From Plicaturopsis crispa FD-325 SS-3 (Eukaryota > Basidiomycota > Agaricomycetes > Amylocorticiales > Amylocorticiaceae), in assembly GCA_000827205.1 (NCBI GenBank), contig KN832554.1, forward strand, positions 2,543,789-2,607,788: 64,000 nt of DNA. The letters are read 5' to 3'. Positions 1-11,698 of the stretch are shown one piece after another. The translations under genes were made by a program, and so were the position numbers. Below the pieces are notes generated by a model. It was not told the origin of the DNA. It saw nothing but the letters and a program-made list of their open reading frames with translations, and made no database searches. How positions within the stretch are numbered: the first letter of the stretch is position 1; each line of letters opens with the position of its first letter.

Positions 1-3000
1 TTCACACAGGTTCGTACCTCTTTCCTCGACCTGCGTGCAAGCGTCCTGATGCAGAGAACGAACAGGCTGGCGCAGAGGCTCATGACACGCTCGACCCCGC
101 CCATATCATCCTGGGCGTCAAAGAGCCGCCGCTCGATGAGCTGCGGCTGCTCGCGAATAGAGTCAGAGCGCCTTACGCGCCGGCGTCACCAACTGTCGAC
201 GCGACGAGCGCGGTTGAGCGTACGCACATGCTCTTCTCGCACACCGCAAAGGGCCAATCTTATAACATGCCACTTCTTGACACCTTTCTGTGAGTGATTG
301 ACCTTGACGTTGCCGCCTGGTACGACGCACCCCGACATGGACTATAAATGAGTCTCTGTCTCGAATATATGCGTTCATGTCGAGCTGTCAACGCTGCGCA
401 AACAAGTGTTTTCTAAGCCTCGTACTTTCCATTTCAATACATTTAGTGCATTCATTCACTTGCTGAACTCCACGCCCCAGGCATCCGCAGAGCCCCCGCC
501 TGATTGATTTTGAGTTGCTAACACGGCAGGTGCCCGACCCATCTTCTGTGAACGATACATTCGCCGAACAGAAAGGAAGGGAGGAGCGTACGGTCGGCTT
601 TGGGTGGTTTGCAGGCGGTGAGACTTCCTACTATGCTGTCTTTTCTATGGTAAAGATTATGCTGACGGATTGGACGGACACGTATCTAGTGGCAGGCGCA
701 TTGGAGTCTCTCGTCGCACTCGGAGAGAGGAGTCTAGAATTGGGTGCAGGCAGCCCGTTCCTAGTGCGTATACACGATATTATTCTCTCCCTACTACGTC
801 TTGCTTATGGCTATGGGCCAAATGTTGAATGTTTTACCTCAAATTCACTTATGATGGTTGTTGACTGTAATCATGTCTGCAGCACACGCCTCGACCGCAC
901 ACACATCCCTCTTTATCCTCCCTCCACGCTGCACTGTGCGCCGTCGGCGTACAAATAGCGGCAGATGGCACACCCGAGTCTCTCGGCCCATGCATCATCG
1001 GCGTAACGGGGTACGTTACTCCCTTCCTCTCACTCGAAGTCAGCCACAGTAAACAAATGTGGTTTGTATAGGTCTGGCAATGTGTCCCGTGGGGCACTCG
1101 CTACATTGGCGCTTCTACCCGTTGAGTACGTATCCGCATCGCAGCTCCCACAGCTAGTGCGAGATCCAGAGACCGATCGCCGGAAGGTGTATGTTGTGCA
1201 CATCAAGCCTGAGGACCATCTCCGGCGGAAACATGGTGCCGTCGGGAGCTGGAACAAGGCGGAGTACTACGACAGTCCAGGGGGATGGGAGAGCGTGTTC
1301 AGCGATACGGTTTGTAGTCAGAATCATCTCAGTGGGACCGGCGCTGATCTCTCAGATGATAGATCGCGCCGTACTTGAGCATGCTGATCAACGGCGCTGG
1401 CTGGACGCCCGGCTTTCCCAGACTCGTCAGCAACTCTCAGCTACCTACACTACTAAGCAGGGCACGAGAGGTAGGCTCAGGGCGATTCGCAGTTGTCGGA
1501 GATATCAGTTGCGACGTTGAGGTAGGCTCGATGTCTTTCCTCACGAGTCGATGATTTTCTGAATTCTTTTTCGAGAAAGGGTGGGTTGGAATTCACGACG
1601 CACGCGACGACTCTGACAGCTCCGTGCTTCACTGTACGCCCCGATCCGGCGCTTCCCGGTGTACGCGTTATGTCGGTTGACATCCTCCCGACGACGCTCC
1701 CAAAGGACGCCAGCGAGGCCTTTGCAGATGGCGTGTGGCCATATCTCATGGCCCTCATCGGAGAGTATCGTGGCAAACCTCCAGCACAAGATAGCGCAGA
1801 GGAGAAGATTAGGGACGCGCTGGACCGAGCCACCGTTGCACGCGGTGGGAAGCTGTTAGGGAAGCATGTTTGGTTGGAAGGGGAAGTGCAGAAGTGGAAG
1901 GAAGGGACTTCGGTAGACGGAGGCGCTGACGCTGTCCCTAAAACGGTGCTGAGAGAACGGAAAAAGCGCGTGCTAATGCTCGGCAGTGGTATGGTTGCTG
2001 GACCCGCGGTAGATGAGCTATGCAGTCGAGGGGATATCGAGCTTGTCGTTGGTGCGTAATGTTCTGCCTTTGTATGTTTTGTTTTCGAAGCACCGTTATT
2101 CATGGCTCGCGGTTAGGGAGCAACCTTTTTGCTGAAGCAGAGGCACTTGTCGCTGGGCACCGCGATGCAAAAGCCGTTTCCGTTGATATGGGCCCCAATG
2201 GCCTTGATCGAGTTCGTGAGCTCATTAGCGAAGCCGACATTGTAATCAGGTATGCAGCGTTTGTTGAACGCATACGCTTAGGGTCTGATGAAACCGTTTT
2301 TATGCAGCTTGCTGCCAGCCTCGATGCACGCTGGCGTAGCGGAGATATGTATCGACAAGCGGAAGCATATGGTTACTGCATCGTACATTTCGCCCGCGAT
2401 GAAGGCTTTGCACTCTCGGTCAGATCGATGCTGCAGTGTACGCATCGCCTTTCTCATTCTGACCTCGGTTTTGCGGTTTACAGTGCCGTCGCGTCGTCCG
2501 TCCTCATTTTGAACGAAATCGGTCTGGATCCCGGCATCGACCACTGCTCAGCCACCGCCCTGCTCAATCAGCTTCGCGCCGACCACAAGCGGGTGGTCTC
2601 TTTCACATCATTCTGCGGCGGTCTCCCCTCTCCCGAAAGCTTGAAGGGTGATGGGACTGGTTTGGGATACAAGTTCAGCTGGAGTCCTCGTGGCGTACTG
2701 GGTGCTGCGCTAAACGGCGCAAGGTTCAAGCTCATGAACAAGGTCAGTTCTTGATTAGCCGTTCACTTTGTACCGTGACTCATGCCCGGGGTGTTGCGAC
2801 AGGATTGGGATATTCCAAAGGAAGACATACTGCACACCCATTTCCCCAGTGTACCCATCGGGGGTGAAGCCAATGTCCTTAAGCTCGAGGGCATAGCCAA
2901 CCGGGATAGCTTGAGCTATGCAGACACGTATGACCTTGGTAGTGCTAGCGGACTGCGAACATTATTGAGGGGAACGTTGAGGTGATCGATCCCTCTTTTT

Positions 3001-3713
3001 TACTACAAGTTAACGGACTGATAGTGAGATACCCTAGATATCCTGGGTTTTGTGATTTGATGCATTCCTTCAAGCAAATCGGACTTCTTGAAGTCGAGTC
3101 CAAAATTCCGCTCGAGCATTGGGCCGACCTGACACGTCAGGCGTTGGTCGTGAAACTTGGGACGCCGATCCCAGCCGACCGCGCCTCAGTTCTTTCGGCG
3201 CTTGCCGCCGTCGTCCCTCAGCACTACACTGCACCACTTGTCTCTGCCTTGGAGTGGCTCGGCCTATTCCCGACTTCGTCGTCGCCCCTCCCTTTCTCCC
3301 TACCCAACCTGCCGACGCCACCTATCGACCTATTCACGTCTGTACTCGCCCACAAGCTGAAGTACGCGCCACACGAGCGGGACCTTGTCGTTCTCGCGCA
3401 CGAGGTCGTTTCGCAAGCTGCAGTCGGTGCGCCAGAGGAGGTCCATACGTCATCGCTTGTGGCGTACGGGACGCCCCGTGCGTCTGCCATGGCGCGTACG
3501 GTAGGCCTTCCGGTCGCGTTCGCCGCGCGTGCCATCTTGGAAGGTCGCGTCGTTATGCGGGGTGTGCAGGGGCCGAGTAGCGAGGAAACTGTGTGGAGGG
3601 GTGTCCTGACTGGACTGGAGAGTGTTGGTTTGGGAATGGTCGAGGGAGTGTCGACGAGAGGGATGGAAGGAGTCCTCGCCGAGGGTCTACAGAATCGCGC
3701 TGCTGTGGTCTGA
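1..3713 (+). CDS. Bifunctional lysine-ketoglutarate reductase / saccharopine dehydrogenase (alpha-aminoadipic semialdehyde synthase-like), 5' partial
   Basis: The start lies left of the window. Spliced exons first read as the lysine-ketoglutarate reductase half: ILGVKEPP near 112-135, [18 protein letters not shown] near 228-284, [10 protein letters not shown] near 500, FGWFAG and AGALESL around an intron at about 620-690, [11 protein letters not shown] at about 1075, and DISCDVEGGLEF across an intron at about 1500-1590. The second half is the saccharopine dehydrogenase Rossmann domain ([18 protein letters not shown] near 1967-2025), then [16 protein letters not shown], a dimerisation region with [12 protein letters not shown], and a [15 protein letters not shown] segment after the last intron (about 2972-3037). 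The final exon ends with TGA at 3711-3713. In animals and plants this fused enzyme degrades lysine through saccharopine; fungi normally carry separate LYS1 and LYS9 proteins. The reading frame looks intact. Enzyme identity is firm by family similarity; the direction of the pathway is inference. Confidence 0.88.
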
Positions 3714-4929
3714 CTCGTGAGCTGATGTTCTTCATGGACGACTTATGACTTTTCCGACTGGCACCAGTGATTTCACTTGTAAAGCTTTACCCTCATCCAA
3801 TGCATTTTTTCTGTGACGCGCGGTTGCCTGGCATATTCTCTGCCAATTTATTGAACCAGACCCTATGCACCAAGACGCGTTTCCCCGACTCTTGGAACAA
3901 GAGAGGGTTGTGTCGGCGAGAATCGTAAAAACGTCTGTTGCAGCTCAACCGGCATCTATTGATCGTGAGAATCTTATGTAATGGGTCTCGCAGTGTGCTC
4001 GCAGAGTTTTTGTCGCTCTGTCCCAGGGGGTAAGTACGCAAGAGGCGAACGAAAGCAGACACCGACGTATACATTGCTGTGCATGTACCGCTAGTTTCTG
4101 TTGCGAAAATGTATCGCTATGACTTAGAAGCCTTTGGTTCTCGTCTGGTCGCGTTGCAACCGTGGGTCTCGCTGCGTCCCTATCCGCGGTGCGACGCGAC
4201 AGGACGCGACGCGTTTGAGTAGCTGTATTGTTTCCAGTACACGAATTCGAAAATCGGGGCTGTGACTCCCACACTGATTTCTAGCGAAATACGGTCGACT
4301 GCGAAGCTTTAGCCCCTCTAGCCAGCGCAAACGTTGTGCATTGGATTCCTCCTAGATAGATTTCAGTGCAAATCTCTGATAGCGCTGCACCGCGCCCGTT
4401 GTCCCGCTCAAATTCCCCGGATGCCTGCATGCTAGTAGACAGCAAAAAGCCTTTGATACCACACGATTTGATACTGCAGTACTCAGAAAGAACGAAGAAA
4501 CACGGTGCGGATACTGGTATAAAAATAGTGGAAAATTACTAGAGACGATGAATGGAAAACTGTTTTGAAAAGGCTTGAAGGGATTGGCAGTGTGGAGAAC
4601 ACGAAGGTAGGTAGGTAGGTAGGTAGTATTTCCGGAGCGATCCCGATGAGGAATAACCGGTTAGCGCACTACATACATGAGCGTCGACTGTATGCTTTAC
4701 GGATATACTAAAGTTGACTCGTTGTGAACAGCACAATACCACACGAAGAGTCGGGGATGGGCGCGTATGCGCCGCTAACGATATTGAAATAGAATTCCCA
4801 CGGTCAGTAGATGCTGAACTCAAGTCAGTCGGTCGTTGTCTCCCTTATCCAAGTACAACCATTTCAACGCTTGCCTAAACTTTTTTGATTTACACTTCTT
4901 GCTTTTGAGCACGGTCCGAGACTGCAACA
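3714..4929. other. Intergenic region, no gene supported
   Basis: About 1.2 kb between two same-strand genes. Only short overlapping open frames on both strands are present, without recognisable protein character. It should hold the 3' end of the lysine gene and the promoter of the KEN-box gene. A tetranucleotide microsatellite lies inside. Confidence 0.6.
4605..4626. repeat. (AGGT)n microsatellite
   Basis: Just over five uninterrupted copies of the tetranucleotide AGGT, in non-coding sequence about 300 bp upstream of the KEN-box gene. Such tracts vary in length between strains. Confidence 0.9.
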
Positions 4930-6593
4930 ATGCCTCCACGGACGCGTAGCGCTAGGTCCAAACCTCAACCACCGGCAACGCCAAAGAAATCGACGTCGCG
5001 CAATCGAAAGCCCATAGTCAACAACGCTATTGTGCTCATCTCCTCCAAACCTACGCTACGGACGCGTGGAAGCGCTCATTCTACTACGGAACCTACTACG
5101 ACAACCGATGTTGTACCCAACGAGGATGGGCGTGCTGGCGCCGTCGAAGAGCCCGTACCGACGCCAGCCAAGAAACCCAGGGCATTGAACGATATCACGG
5201 AAGCCTATCTCGCTGCTACTAGCACTCCTGCTATCTCACCCGCGAAACCTATGAAACTGAAACCGCCCCCTTCGCCTACGCACGATCGAGCCCATTTGCG
5301 TGCGCGGAGGCGGCCACGCGCACCTCTGAGACCCATCCCGACGCGGGTGGCACCCGAGCTAACCAAAGTGCCAGAGCCCAAGATGGCGTACCCATCGTCG
5401 CTCCCGCCGTCATCGCCACCCCCAACCTCGTCCCAGCAGGCCAACTTTGATCTTGCTTTCAATACATCGCAAGATGGTCTGATAAGAGGCCGGAAAAGCC
5501 TCGAGAATGAGATGGACGCCGAGGAAGAGGAGGAAGAGGTCCGCAGGGTCATGGAAATGGACTTCGAGACGGGCACGGGGTACGATATTGGAGCGTTTGG
5601 AGAGGGCTCTGACGGAGGAAAGGAGAACGGAGACGATGAAGACGATCCGTTTGGACTGCTTGCAGCTGAGAGGAAGATCAGGGAGAGACGGGAAGCCGCA
5701 GCACGGGAGGCTAAAGGAAAGGGCCGAGCAGTATCCCCCGTCCGCTCAGAGCTCGAGTATGCTGACGTGCCTATGGACGACATGTACAACCGCGGAAACG
5801 ATAAGGAGAATGCACCTACCTACGAAGACAAGGAGAATCAGCAGCAGCTCATGAGAATCGCCACACCGCTCCCGACGCCGGATGCGGCCCTGCGGCCAAT
5901 CCCTCGCAAGAGGCGGCGTGTTGCAGACTTGAAGGACGCGAAGAAGGGTACACTTCTTCAGCGTGGGCCCAGCTCCCCGGGGTCAAGCTCTATGCCTTCA
6001 AGTCCATCGCCAATCAAGCCCACTCGCAAACGCATTGAGGAAACGACCGCACCTGCCGACGCTGAGGAAATCACTTCCCCGTCGTCTGCAGAAGAGCCAG
6101 AGGAACCGATGCCGAAACGGGGCAAGACAGCCGGTCCGAGGCGCATGAGAGGTCTGCGCGGCAGCGGGAATCCCAAGGACCTAGCACGGTCTTTGGAGGC
6201 GTTGCTGCCCAGGAGGCCAGCGAAAAGGAGGGGACGCATTGTGGTTGGAGAGAAGCCGACTCGGCCCTCAAGGAAGGGCAAAGCACGAGCTACTCAGGAC
6301 GTCACGGAAAGTGAGGACGACAGTGAGGAGGACGTGTCGCCCAAGAAAAAGGCGAGGGCTACTAAGGGTCGCGCGAAATCCAAGCCTAAGCCGAAGGCGG
6401 CGGCCCCCGAATCAGACGACGACGATGATGCGAAGGAGGTACGCTTGAGTCTTTCATCTATGTTCATGAACGCAAACTAAATATCGCCACTCTCATGATG
6501 CAGAAATGGGAACGCGAACGACAGGCGCGACTGGATTATTTCAAGAAGCTGCAGGACTATAGCGTGGAGAAGGAGGATGTGTACGTTATCTGA
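4930..6593 (+). CDS. Disordered, highly charged nuclear-type protein with three KEN boxes
   Basis: Two exons: 4930-6438 and 6504-6593, joined by a GTACGC..CAG intron, giving about 532 residues. The protein is rich in Pro, Ser, Lys and Arg with acidic patches (a Glu run near residue 196) and several basic clusters, suggesting a nuclear, mostly disordered protein. KEN triplets occur at residues 231-233, 292-294 and 301-303; KEN is the classic APC/C-Cdh1 destruction motif. A DDPFGLLAAERK segment begins at residue 238. The short last exon encodes a helical, aromatic and charged tail (WERERQARLDYFKKL) that looks like the best conserved part. The layout (basic disordered body, KEN boxes, short C-terminal helix) resembles cell-cycle chromatin regulators such as sororin or securin, but no domain proves this. 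Function unassigned. Confidence 0.75.
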
Positions 6594-6988
6594 TTGGTGA
6601 ACGTTTACTCGGTCATGAACGCTGTTTTCGGTGAGTGATCTGGTTTCGAACATCTTTCGTGGTTCAAACGTTGAATGCGGCGCACAGATCCGAATCATAT
6701 TGTACTTCCCTTTGCGCATTTCCCGACCTCGTTCTTGCGCAAAATAACCTCGTATCCGTGACACGGTCAGTTGCTCACTGAGAAGTGCGTGTTCGCGGGC
6801 TAACCGTCGAATAGTAATTATCCATGTTATACTCTTATCATACAGCCCTTTCTGTTATCAAATATCGCATTCAAACATCGACACCATCCTGCAACATCCT
6901 CGCCCCCATGTCCTCACGCCTCCCATCTACTCGCCTACTGTCAACATATGACTGCCGCAGACCGTCGATGCTGTTATTTCGTGGCAAA
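6594..6988. other. Short intergenic region between convergent genes
   Basis: About 395 bp between the stop of the KEN-box gene (+) and the stop of the NTF2-like gene (-). Presumably holds both 3' ends; nothing else is seen. Confidence 0.5.
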
Positions 6989-7552
6989 TTATTTCCGAGC
7001 CGCGACGCGTGCACGTTCGGCTTTGAAGAATTCAAGTGAAGAATGGCTGTCCACAAATTCCTTGATGAGTATAAACTTGGGCAGACCCTCAGGATCGTAA
7101 GCAGGGCTGGGTGCCATGTAGAAGAAGGTGGTATATTCATTGATATATCGTGCGCCCGTCTTTGAAACGCAGTGACCTGTTGCCTGTATCCCGTCGAATT
7201 CAGCTATCATCTTCGCCAGAACGCGATATGGAGGACGTACATGGACAACTACACAATCTCCCTTCGCGCTCTCTATAAGCTCGTGCAGTGTGACTTCGAA
7301 GTCTGCGTACATCTTCCGCACTGCAACATAGTAGTCTCCATATTGGTTCTTAGTGAGCACTGGCCGCCCGAGTGAGCGCGGGAGGATGTGATGCTCGAGG
7401 CGCGGGTGAAAATGCGACTGGATGTGCTCCAATGTTTCTCGGTTGACGTCCTTGTTGTTCAATGCAGCGATGTACGAAAGGACGGCGCGCACGTTAGGGG
7501 ACGGGTCGACGGGGGGATCGTATATGTTGGCGGTGGCGGTGGTCATTGGCAT
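6989..7552 (-). CDS. NTF2-like / SnoaL-like small protein
   Basis: Single exon on the minus strand. The start chosen is the methionine giving MPMTTATANIYDPP (187 residues); an in-frame methionine at 7591 would add 13 residues that look less natural. The sequence has an N-terminal helical stretch (VRAVLSYIAALNNKDV), then alternating hydrophobic strands and conserved-looking aromatics, as in the cone-shaped NTF2/SnoaL fold: HFHPRLEHHILP, YADFEVTLHELIES, GHCVSKTGARYINEYTTFFYM, and a C-terminal KFILIKEFVDS. Proteins of this kind in fungi are mostly uncharacterised, small and cytosolic. No catalytic residues can be assigned. It converges with the KEN-box gene on its left. Confidence 0.72.
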   Translation of the reverse strand: MPMTTATANIYDPPVDPSPNVRAVLSYIAALNNKDVNRETLEHIQSHFHPRLEHHILPRSLGRPVLTKNQYGDYYVAVRKMYADFEVTLHELIESAKGDCVVVHVRPPYRVLAKMIAEFDGIQATGHCVSKTGARYINEYTTFFYMAPSPAYDPEGLPKFILIKEFVDSHSSLEFFKAERARVAARK

Positions 7553-7591
7553 GCCTGCGTGTTTTTCGAGCAAGGAAATGGCGAATAGCAA

Positions 7592-8105
7592 TGCGTTGAT
7601 TACCTTGCACTGTATGATATATGGACGTGCTTCAAAATTCAGGGAGGACCTGGTGGTCTTCGAAGCATCTGGGCAATTAATATGTTCTTGGCTTTCCAGC
7701 GCATTGTCTTAATTTGTGGGACAAGCACCGCGGAGGCAGATTCTGCATAGCCATAACCATAGCTGCCATCAAAGTCGTCCTCAATATGGCGCTAACGGCG
7801 TTTGTTGGTCAGTCTCCGTTTCATTTACCGGCATCCTGGCCCGACTACGGGAGGAACAGCAGGAAGTGTCACGTACCGCCGAGAGGGTGGGATGCGGGGA
7901 ATGGAGCACAGGATGCGGGGGAACGACATTGGGACAGTGATTGGAACACCCTGGACCCAGAAAGATAAGGGTACAACATACATTCTCGAATTCTGTGGAG
8001 TGTAGGATCCCCGCTTGCATTACACGAACGCCCCCTCATGATCTAGAATTAGCAGCCACCATCAAGTCCGAAGGCACAAACCCTGTGTGCTATAAAAGTT
8101 ACGGC
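7592..8105. other. Intergenic region between two minus-strand genes
   Basis: About 510 bp containing the 3' end of the asparaginyl-tRNA synthetase gene and the promoter of the NTF2-like gene. No coding signal is seen. Confidence 0.5.
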
Positions 8106-10341
8106 TCAAGGTGTCGCCCGTCCCGGCCACCTGTAGCAACGTGAGTGCGCAGCCGAGTGGAACGGACAGAATAGAAAATACCTGGGATACAGAGAGCATT
8201 CCCTGGTGAATCGCAAGAGTCAGCGGAAGAATTATGCGGCACGTCACATAGGAACATACCTGACGGTATACCTGTTGGCGAGCCATGCCAAAAACCGCTG
8301 AAAGAGTAACCTCGTTAAAGCGCAAATCATATTGTTACAGTGAAACAGTGCATACCTCGACCCCCAGTCCGTACCCTCCGTGCTCACATGTGCCGTATTT
8401 ACGCTGGTCAAGATACCAGTAGTAGGGTGCCGGATCAATGCCTTCCCGCTTGTATGCAGCGAGCAGCTCAGCGGTATCCGTCATCCTCATCGATCCACCT
8501 GTTTAAACCCAGCATTAATCAAAGGTAAATCCAACCGGACATAAAAGATAATCGTGCACGGACCAACGATCTCGCCCACGTTGGGCATTAACAAATCGCA
8601 GCTCTCGGTGAAAACATGGCCATTGGCGTCTGGGCCTCCGGGCATCTTTTGCATGTAGAACGCCTTTAGTTCAGCGGGGAATCCGTATAGAAACACGGGC
8701 GTGCCAATGATATCGGTCATCTGACGCTCAGCCGCTTCCGCGATGTCGTCGCCGACGGCGTGCTCGACCATCACCGGGTTGCCCTTATCGTCCTTGATCG
8801 CATTGCCGTCTGCGTCCTCCGCTTCATGTTTGATGCCGTGCTCGTTGAGCCAGGCGATGGCGTCAACGTATGCGATCCGCCGAAATGGACGCGCCGGCGC
8901 CTGGAACTTCGGGTTGAGCTGCTTGATCAGCGCTGCCGATGCCTCGTCTTGAAGAAGACGGTCGACAGTCTCACAAATCTATGTAATGGTTCAGGGCCGA
9001 GGGAAGAATCAGGCTAGACACAACGCACGATGGTCTCTATATGTTCCATTAGGTCATCGAAAGTGATGAACGCAAGCTCGGACTCCAAGTGCGTATATTC
9101 ACTTAGGTGACGGCGAGTGTGACTTGTGGCAGCGTCCATGAGTCAATCCTGTTTGGGGATAGTCGATGGATGCACACGCACCTGTTCTCTGCACGGAAAC
9201 TTTCCTGGACACAGAATACGTCGCCCAGGGAGGGCAGACATGTCTCCAGATATAGTTGGGAGCTCTGCGTGAGGAACGCAGGCTGGGAGTAGTAATCCAA
9301 TTTGAAAAGCGTTGCACCACCCTCAACCTGAGTTTGCACCAAGCATGGCGGCGTTACTTCGAGGAGACTGTGCGAAGTCAATGACTCTCTGAACGAAGAC
9401 AGCAGAGCGGCACGCAGCCGAAGGACACTAGAGGCAGTTTCCCCACGGAGGACGAGATGTCTAAGATCAGCTTGTATCGAAGGGTCCGATTTCTAGCCGA
9501 ATAGTCAGGAACGCGTATAGCCGCTGGGAATGAGCCTTACCTCGTTCAATTTGTTGGTGAATGCATCCTCTGCTCCTGGTGCTGCACCAACTACCTTCCA
9601 GTAGTCGACGATAAGCTCGTGTCCACCGGGTGCGGTTTTGCCTTCTGGGACGGGCTGAAGCGTACCGACGACTTCAACCGAAGACTCCACTGTCAAGGTC
9701 AAAGCCTCGTATGTTTGGGCCTGTCAGATTCGTAAAACTTAGATTGCCCGCAATCGATATTGCTTGTGTGTGCTTTGACGTACGACTTTTCCAGATAAGA
9801 CTGCCTGAAGATATCCTGTCCCATCCCGCAAGACGATGAAGATGATATCCTTTTGCGAACGCAAACGGTGCACCCAACCGAATACACGGATGCGTTTCGA
9901 TCGTAGCGGGGCGAGGTGCACGATTTTTGCCTGCCACAGACATACAGATGAGATAGGTGTTTCCAGTCGTTTCACGAGACATACCTTGGTAGATTTGGGC
10001 AGGGCAGGGTCATCCACGAGCGTGATCTGTTTACTCTCCTCCAATAGTTTTTCTCGCCGTTCTTTCTCCTCCCCCTTTGCCTGGGTTTCTCGCTCGAGGC
10101 GCTCCTCCTCCTTTTTCCGCTTTTTCTCGAGGCCATCCGCGCCCTTGCGCGCCTTTTTGAACGCGGATTGCGTGGGCTCCTCGTACGTAGCAGAAGGATC
10201 CTTACGCGTCAAAAGTTGAGAGGCTGTTGTTACTTCGGTGTGCGCGAATAACGCGTAAGCAAGTGTTTGATATGGCTGATCTACGGAGCCTCTGCCGGGA
10301 GTATCTGAGCCCCCGCTCTCGTCGACGTGTATTGGGGCCAT
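8106..10341 (-). CDS. Asparaginyl-tRNA synthetase, cytosolic
   Basis: Spliced minus-strand gene from ATG at 10341 to TGA at 8106-8108. Exon 1 encodes a charged N-terminal extension with a long Lys/Glu coiled segment ([13 protein letters not shown]), usual in eukaryotic cytosolic AsnRS. Next comes the OB-fold anticodon-binding domain ([24 protein letters not shown]), then the class II catalytic core: motif 2 region (QESFRAENR, then [16 protein letters not shown]), [19 protein letters not shown], and motif 3 (GYGLGVERFLAWL). The C-terminus is completed by a 21-nt exon (8182-8202, GAATGC..CCCAG) and a final 25-nt exon (8106-8130) giving [18 protein letters not shown], the expected AsnRS ending. 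It charges tRNA-Asn with asparagine using ATP. Length about 580 residues fits the family. No breaks seen. Confidence 0.95.
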
Positions 10342-10691
10342 TTCCTAGGTTTATCTGCGGGCAGGATGAGAGATAGTTCGTCTGTATCCAAGACTTAGCA
10401 GGTGTACGTGGCAGTTATAATGAGCGAGTCTAGTCAGTCTGACTCGGACTAATGCTATTCTCTGAGATCGATGATCGCGTACAGTGAAAATCAAAATCTT
10501 ATCTTTCCTCGGCCAGATTGCTGGCAGCCCGAAAGTTACGAGCCTGCATACCGACGACTACCAACCATATGAAACAATAAAAGAGTATTACAGGATCTAC
10601 TGAACGAATCCAGCGCAACACTCAGACACAAGCAACAGGGAGACGCAATATACATCTACTCAAGACAACGTCTTGGCCGGAAATACCAGTC
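10342..10691. other. Intergenic region upstream of the AsnRS gene
   Basis: About 350 bp between the AsnRS start and the 3' end of the UstYa-like gene, both on the minus strand. It should carry the AsnRS promoter. No ORF or clear motif stands out. Confidence 0.5.
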
Positions 10692-11698
10692 TCAAAAAAC
10701 TGGCACGTCAAGATCGTCCTCGACGTGCTTGTGTAAGTCCACCAAATGGTCCAGCCGATTGTCGCGCGCCCAGTCGTGTATCTTACTGAAGTCCCGGCAC
10801 GTGTGCATGACATCCACCCTGTTCATCACACGCTGTATCTGCTCGTCCCACTGCCAAACGACCGTGCTGATATCCGAGTAGCACATGAGCGCCTGGCGAA
10901 CGACGCCCAGGCAGTGTGGGATGTGGCCTACGCGGTGCTTCTCGAGATGAGCGTACTCCGCTGCGGTGGTTGCGCCGGTGGTGTTGGATGTAAAGGGTTC
11001 TGGAGGGGGATAATAGTCGGGGTAAAGAGCTTCCCTGAGGTAATTCTGCAGCATGTATGTCAGCCGTATTTACTTATTGCTTTTCCTTCGGAAGAGGCGT
11101 CGCCAGCACGTACCAAACAATGCAACTGGTGGAAGACGTCGAGTCCAACAAAGTATTTATCTTTCTCGTTCTCCACTGGATAAGTTTTATTCGGCAAACG
11201 CGCCGCCTCTGATTTAGGAACTCTCGAGATTGCGTCTGTTAATGACGGCGAATAAACGGTCAATTTTAGTACGACATAGGTTGGTGCAATGCGTACATTT
11301 ATATAGGTCATTCCAGGCATTGTCCACCTCGTCCGACGGCGGCTGCTCGTATATCGCCAGATCCGGCGCCCAGCTCGAGTGAAACTTGACAGCCTTGTAC
11401 TCGACTGCACTCTGTGCAGGCGCTATGTGAGTGGAGATATTGTCAATCTGGGCAAAGTGCAAGAACAAAATATGCACGCACAATATAAAATCTGTTTGAA
11501 AGCACTTTTGTCGGGGCTGGATATCCACTGATACAAGAAGACAGCATTTAAGAGCACGGAGAGCACCGTGGTGGCGATGAAAATTCTGAGTGCGCGTGCC
11601 TCTCGCGAGGAGCCTCCCGGCGCACGCGCAGGGTAGTCTGCCTCGTCTAGGTCAACGCTCAGGGCATGATAAGCGATGTCGGCTTTGCTATTGGACAT
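10692..11698 (-). CDS. UstYa-like (DUF3328) membrane-anchored protein
   Basis: Minus strand, start at 11698 (MSNSKADIAYHALSVD), stop at 10692-10694, with about three introns. A short cytosolic N-terminus is followed by one transmembrane helix (IFIATTVLSVLLNAVFLYQW). The lumenal part contains the two hallmark HxxHC motifs: FHQLHCL at the end of the third exon and HIPHCLGVVRQALMC in the last exon, plus RVMNRVDVMHTCRDF and a charged tail. In ascomycetes, proteins of this family (for example UstYa/Yb and the cyclochlorotine cluster members) act as oxidases that cyclise or modify ribosomal or non-ribosomal peptides. Basidiomycetes carry many homologues of unknown role. The nearest gene upstream, about 860 bp away on the other strand, encodes a small secreted protein with a KR site. 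Substrate unknown. Confidence 0.88.

Noticed and set aside
1477-2103. 208-codon minus-strand ORF
   Set aside because: Antisense to well-supported exons of the fused lysine enzyme; shadow frame.
5205-5789. 194-codon minus-strand ORF
   Set aside because: Antisense to the low-complexity KEN-box gene; Ser/Gly-rich only because the other strand is acidic and Pro-rich.
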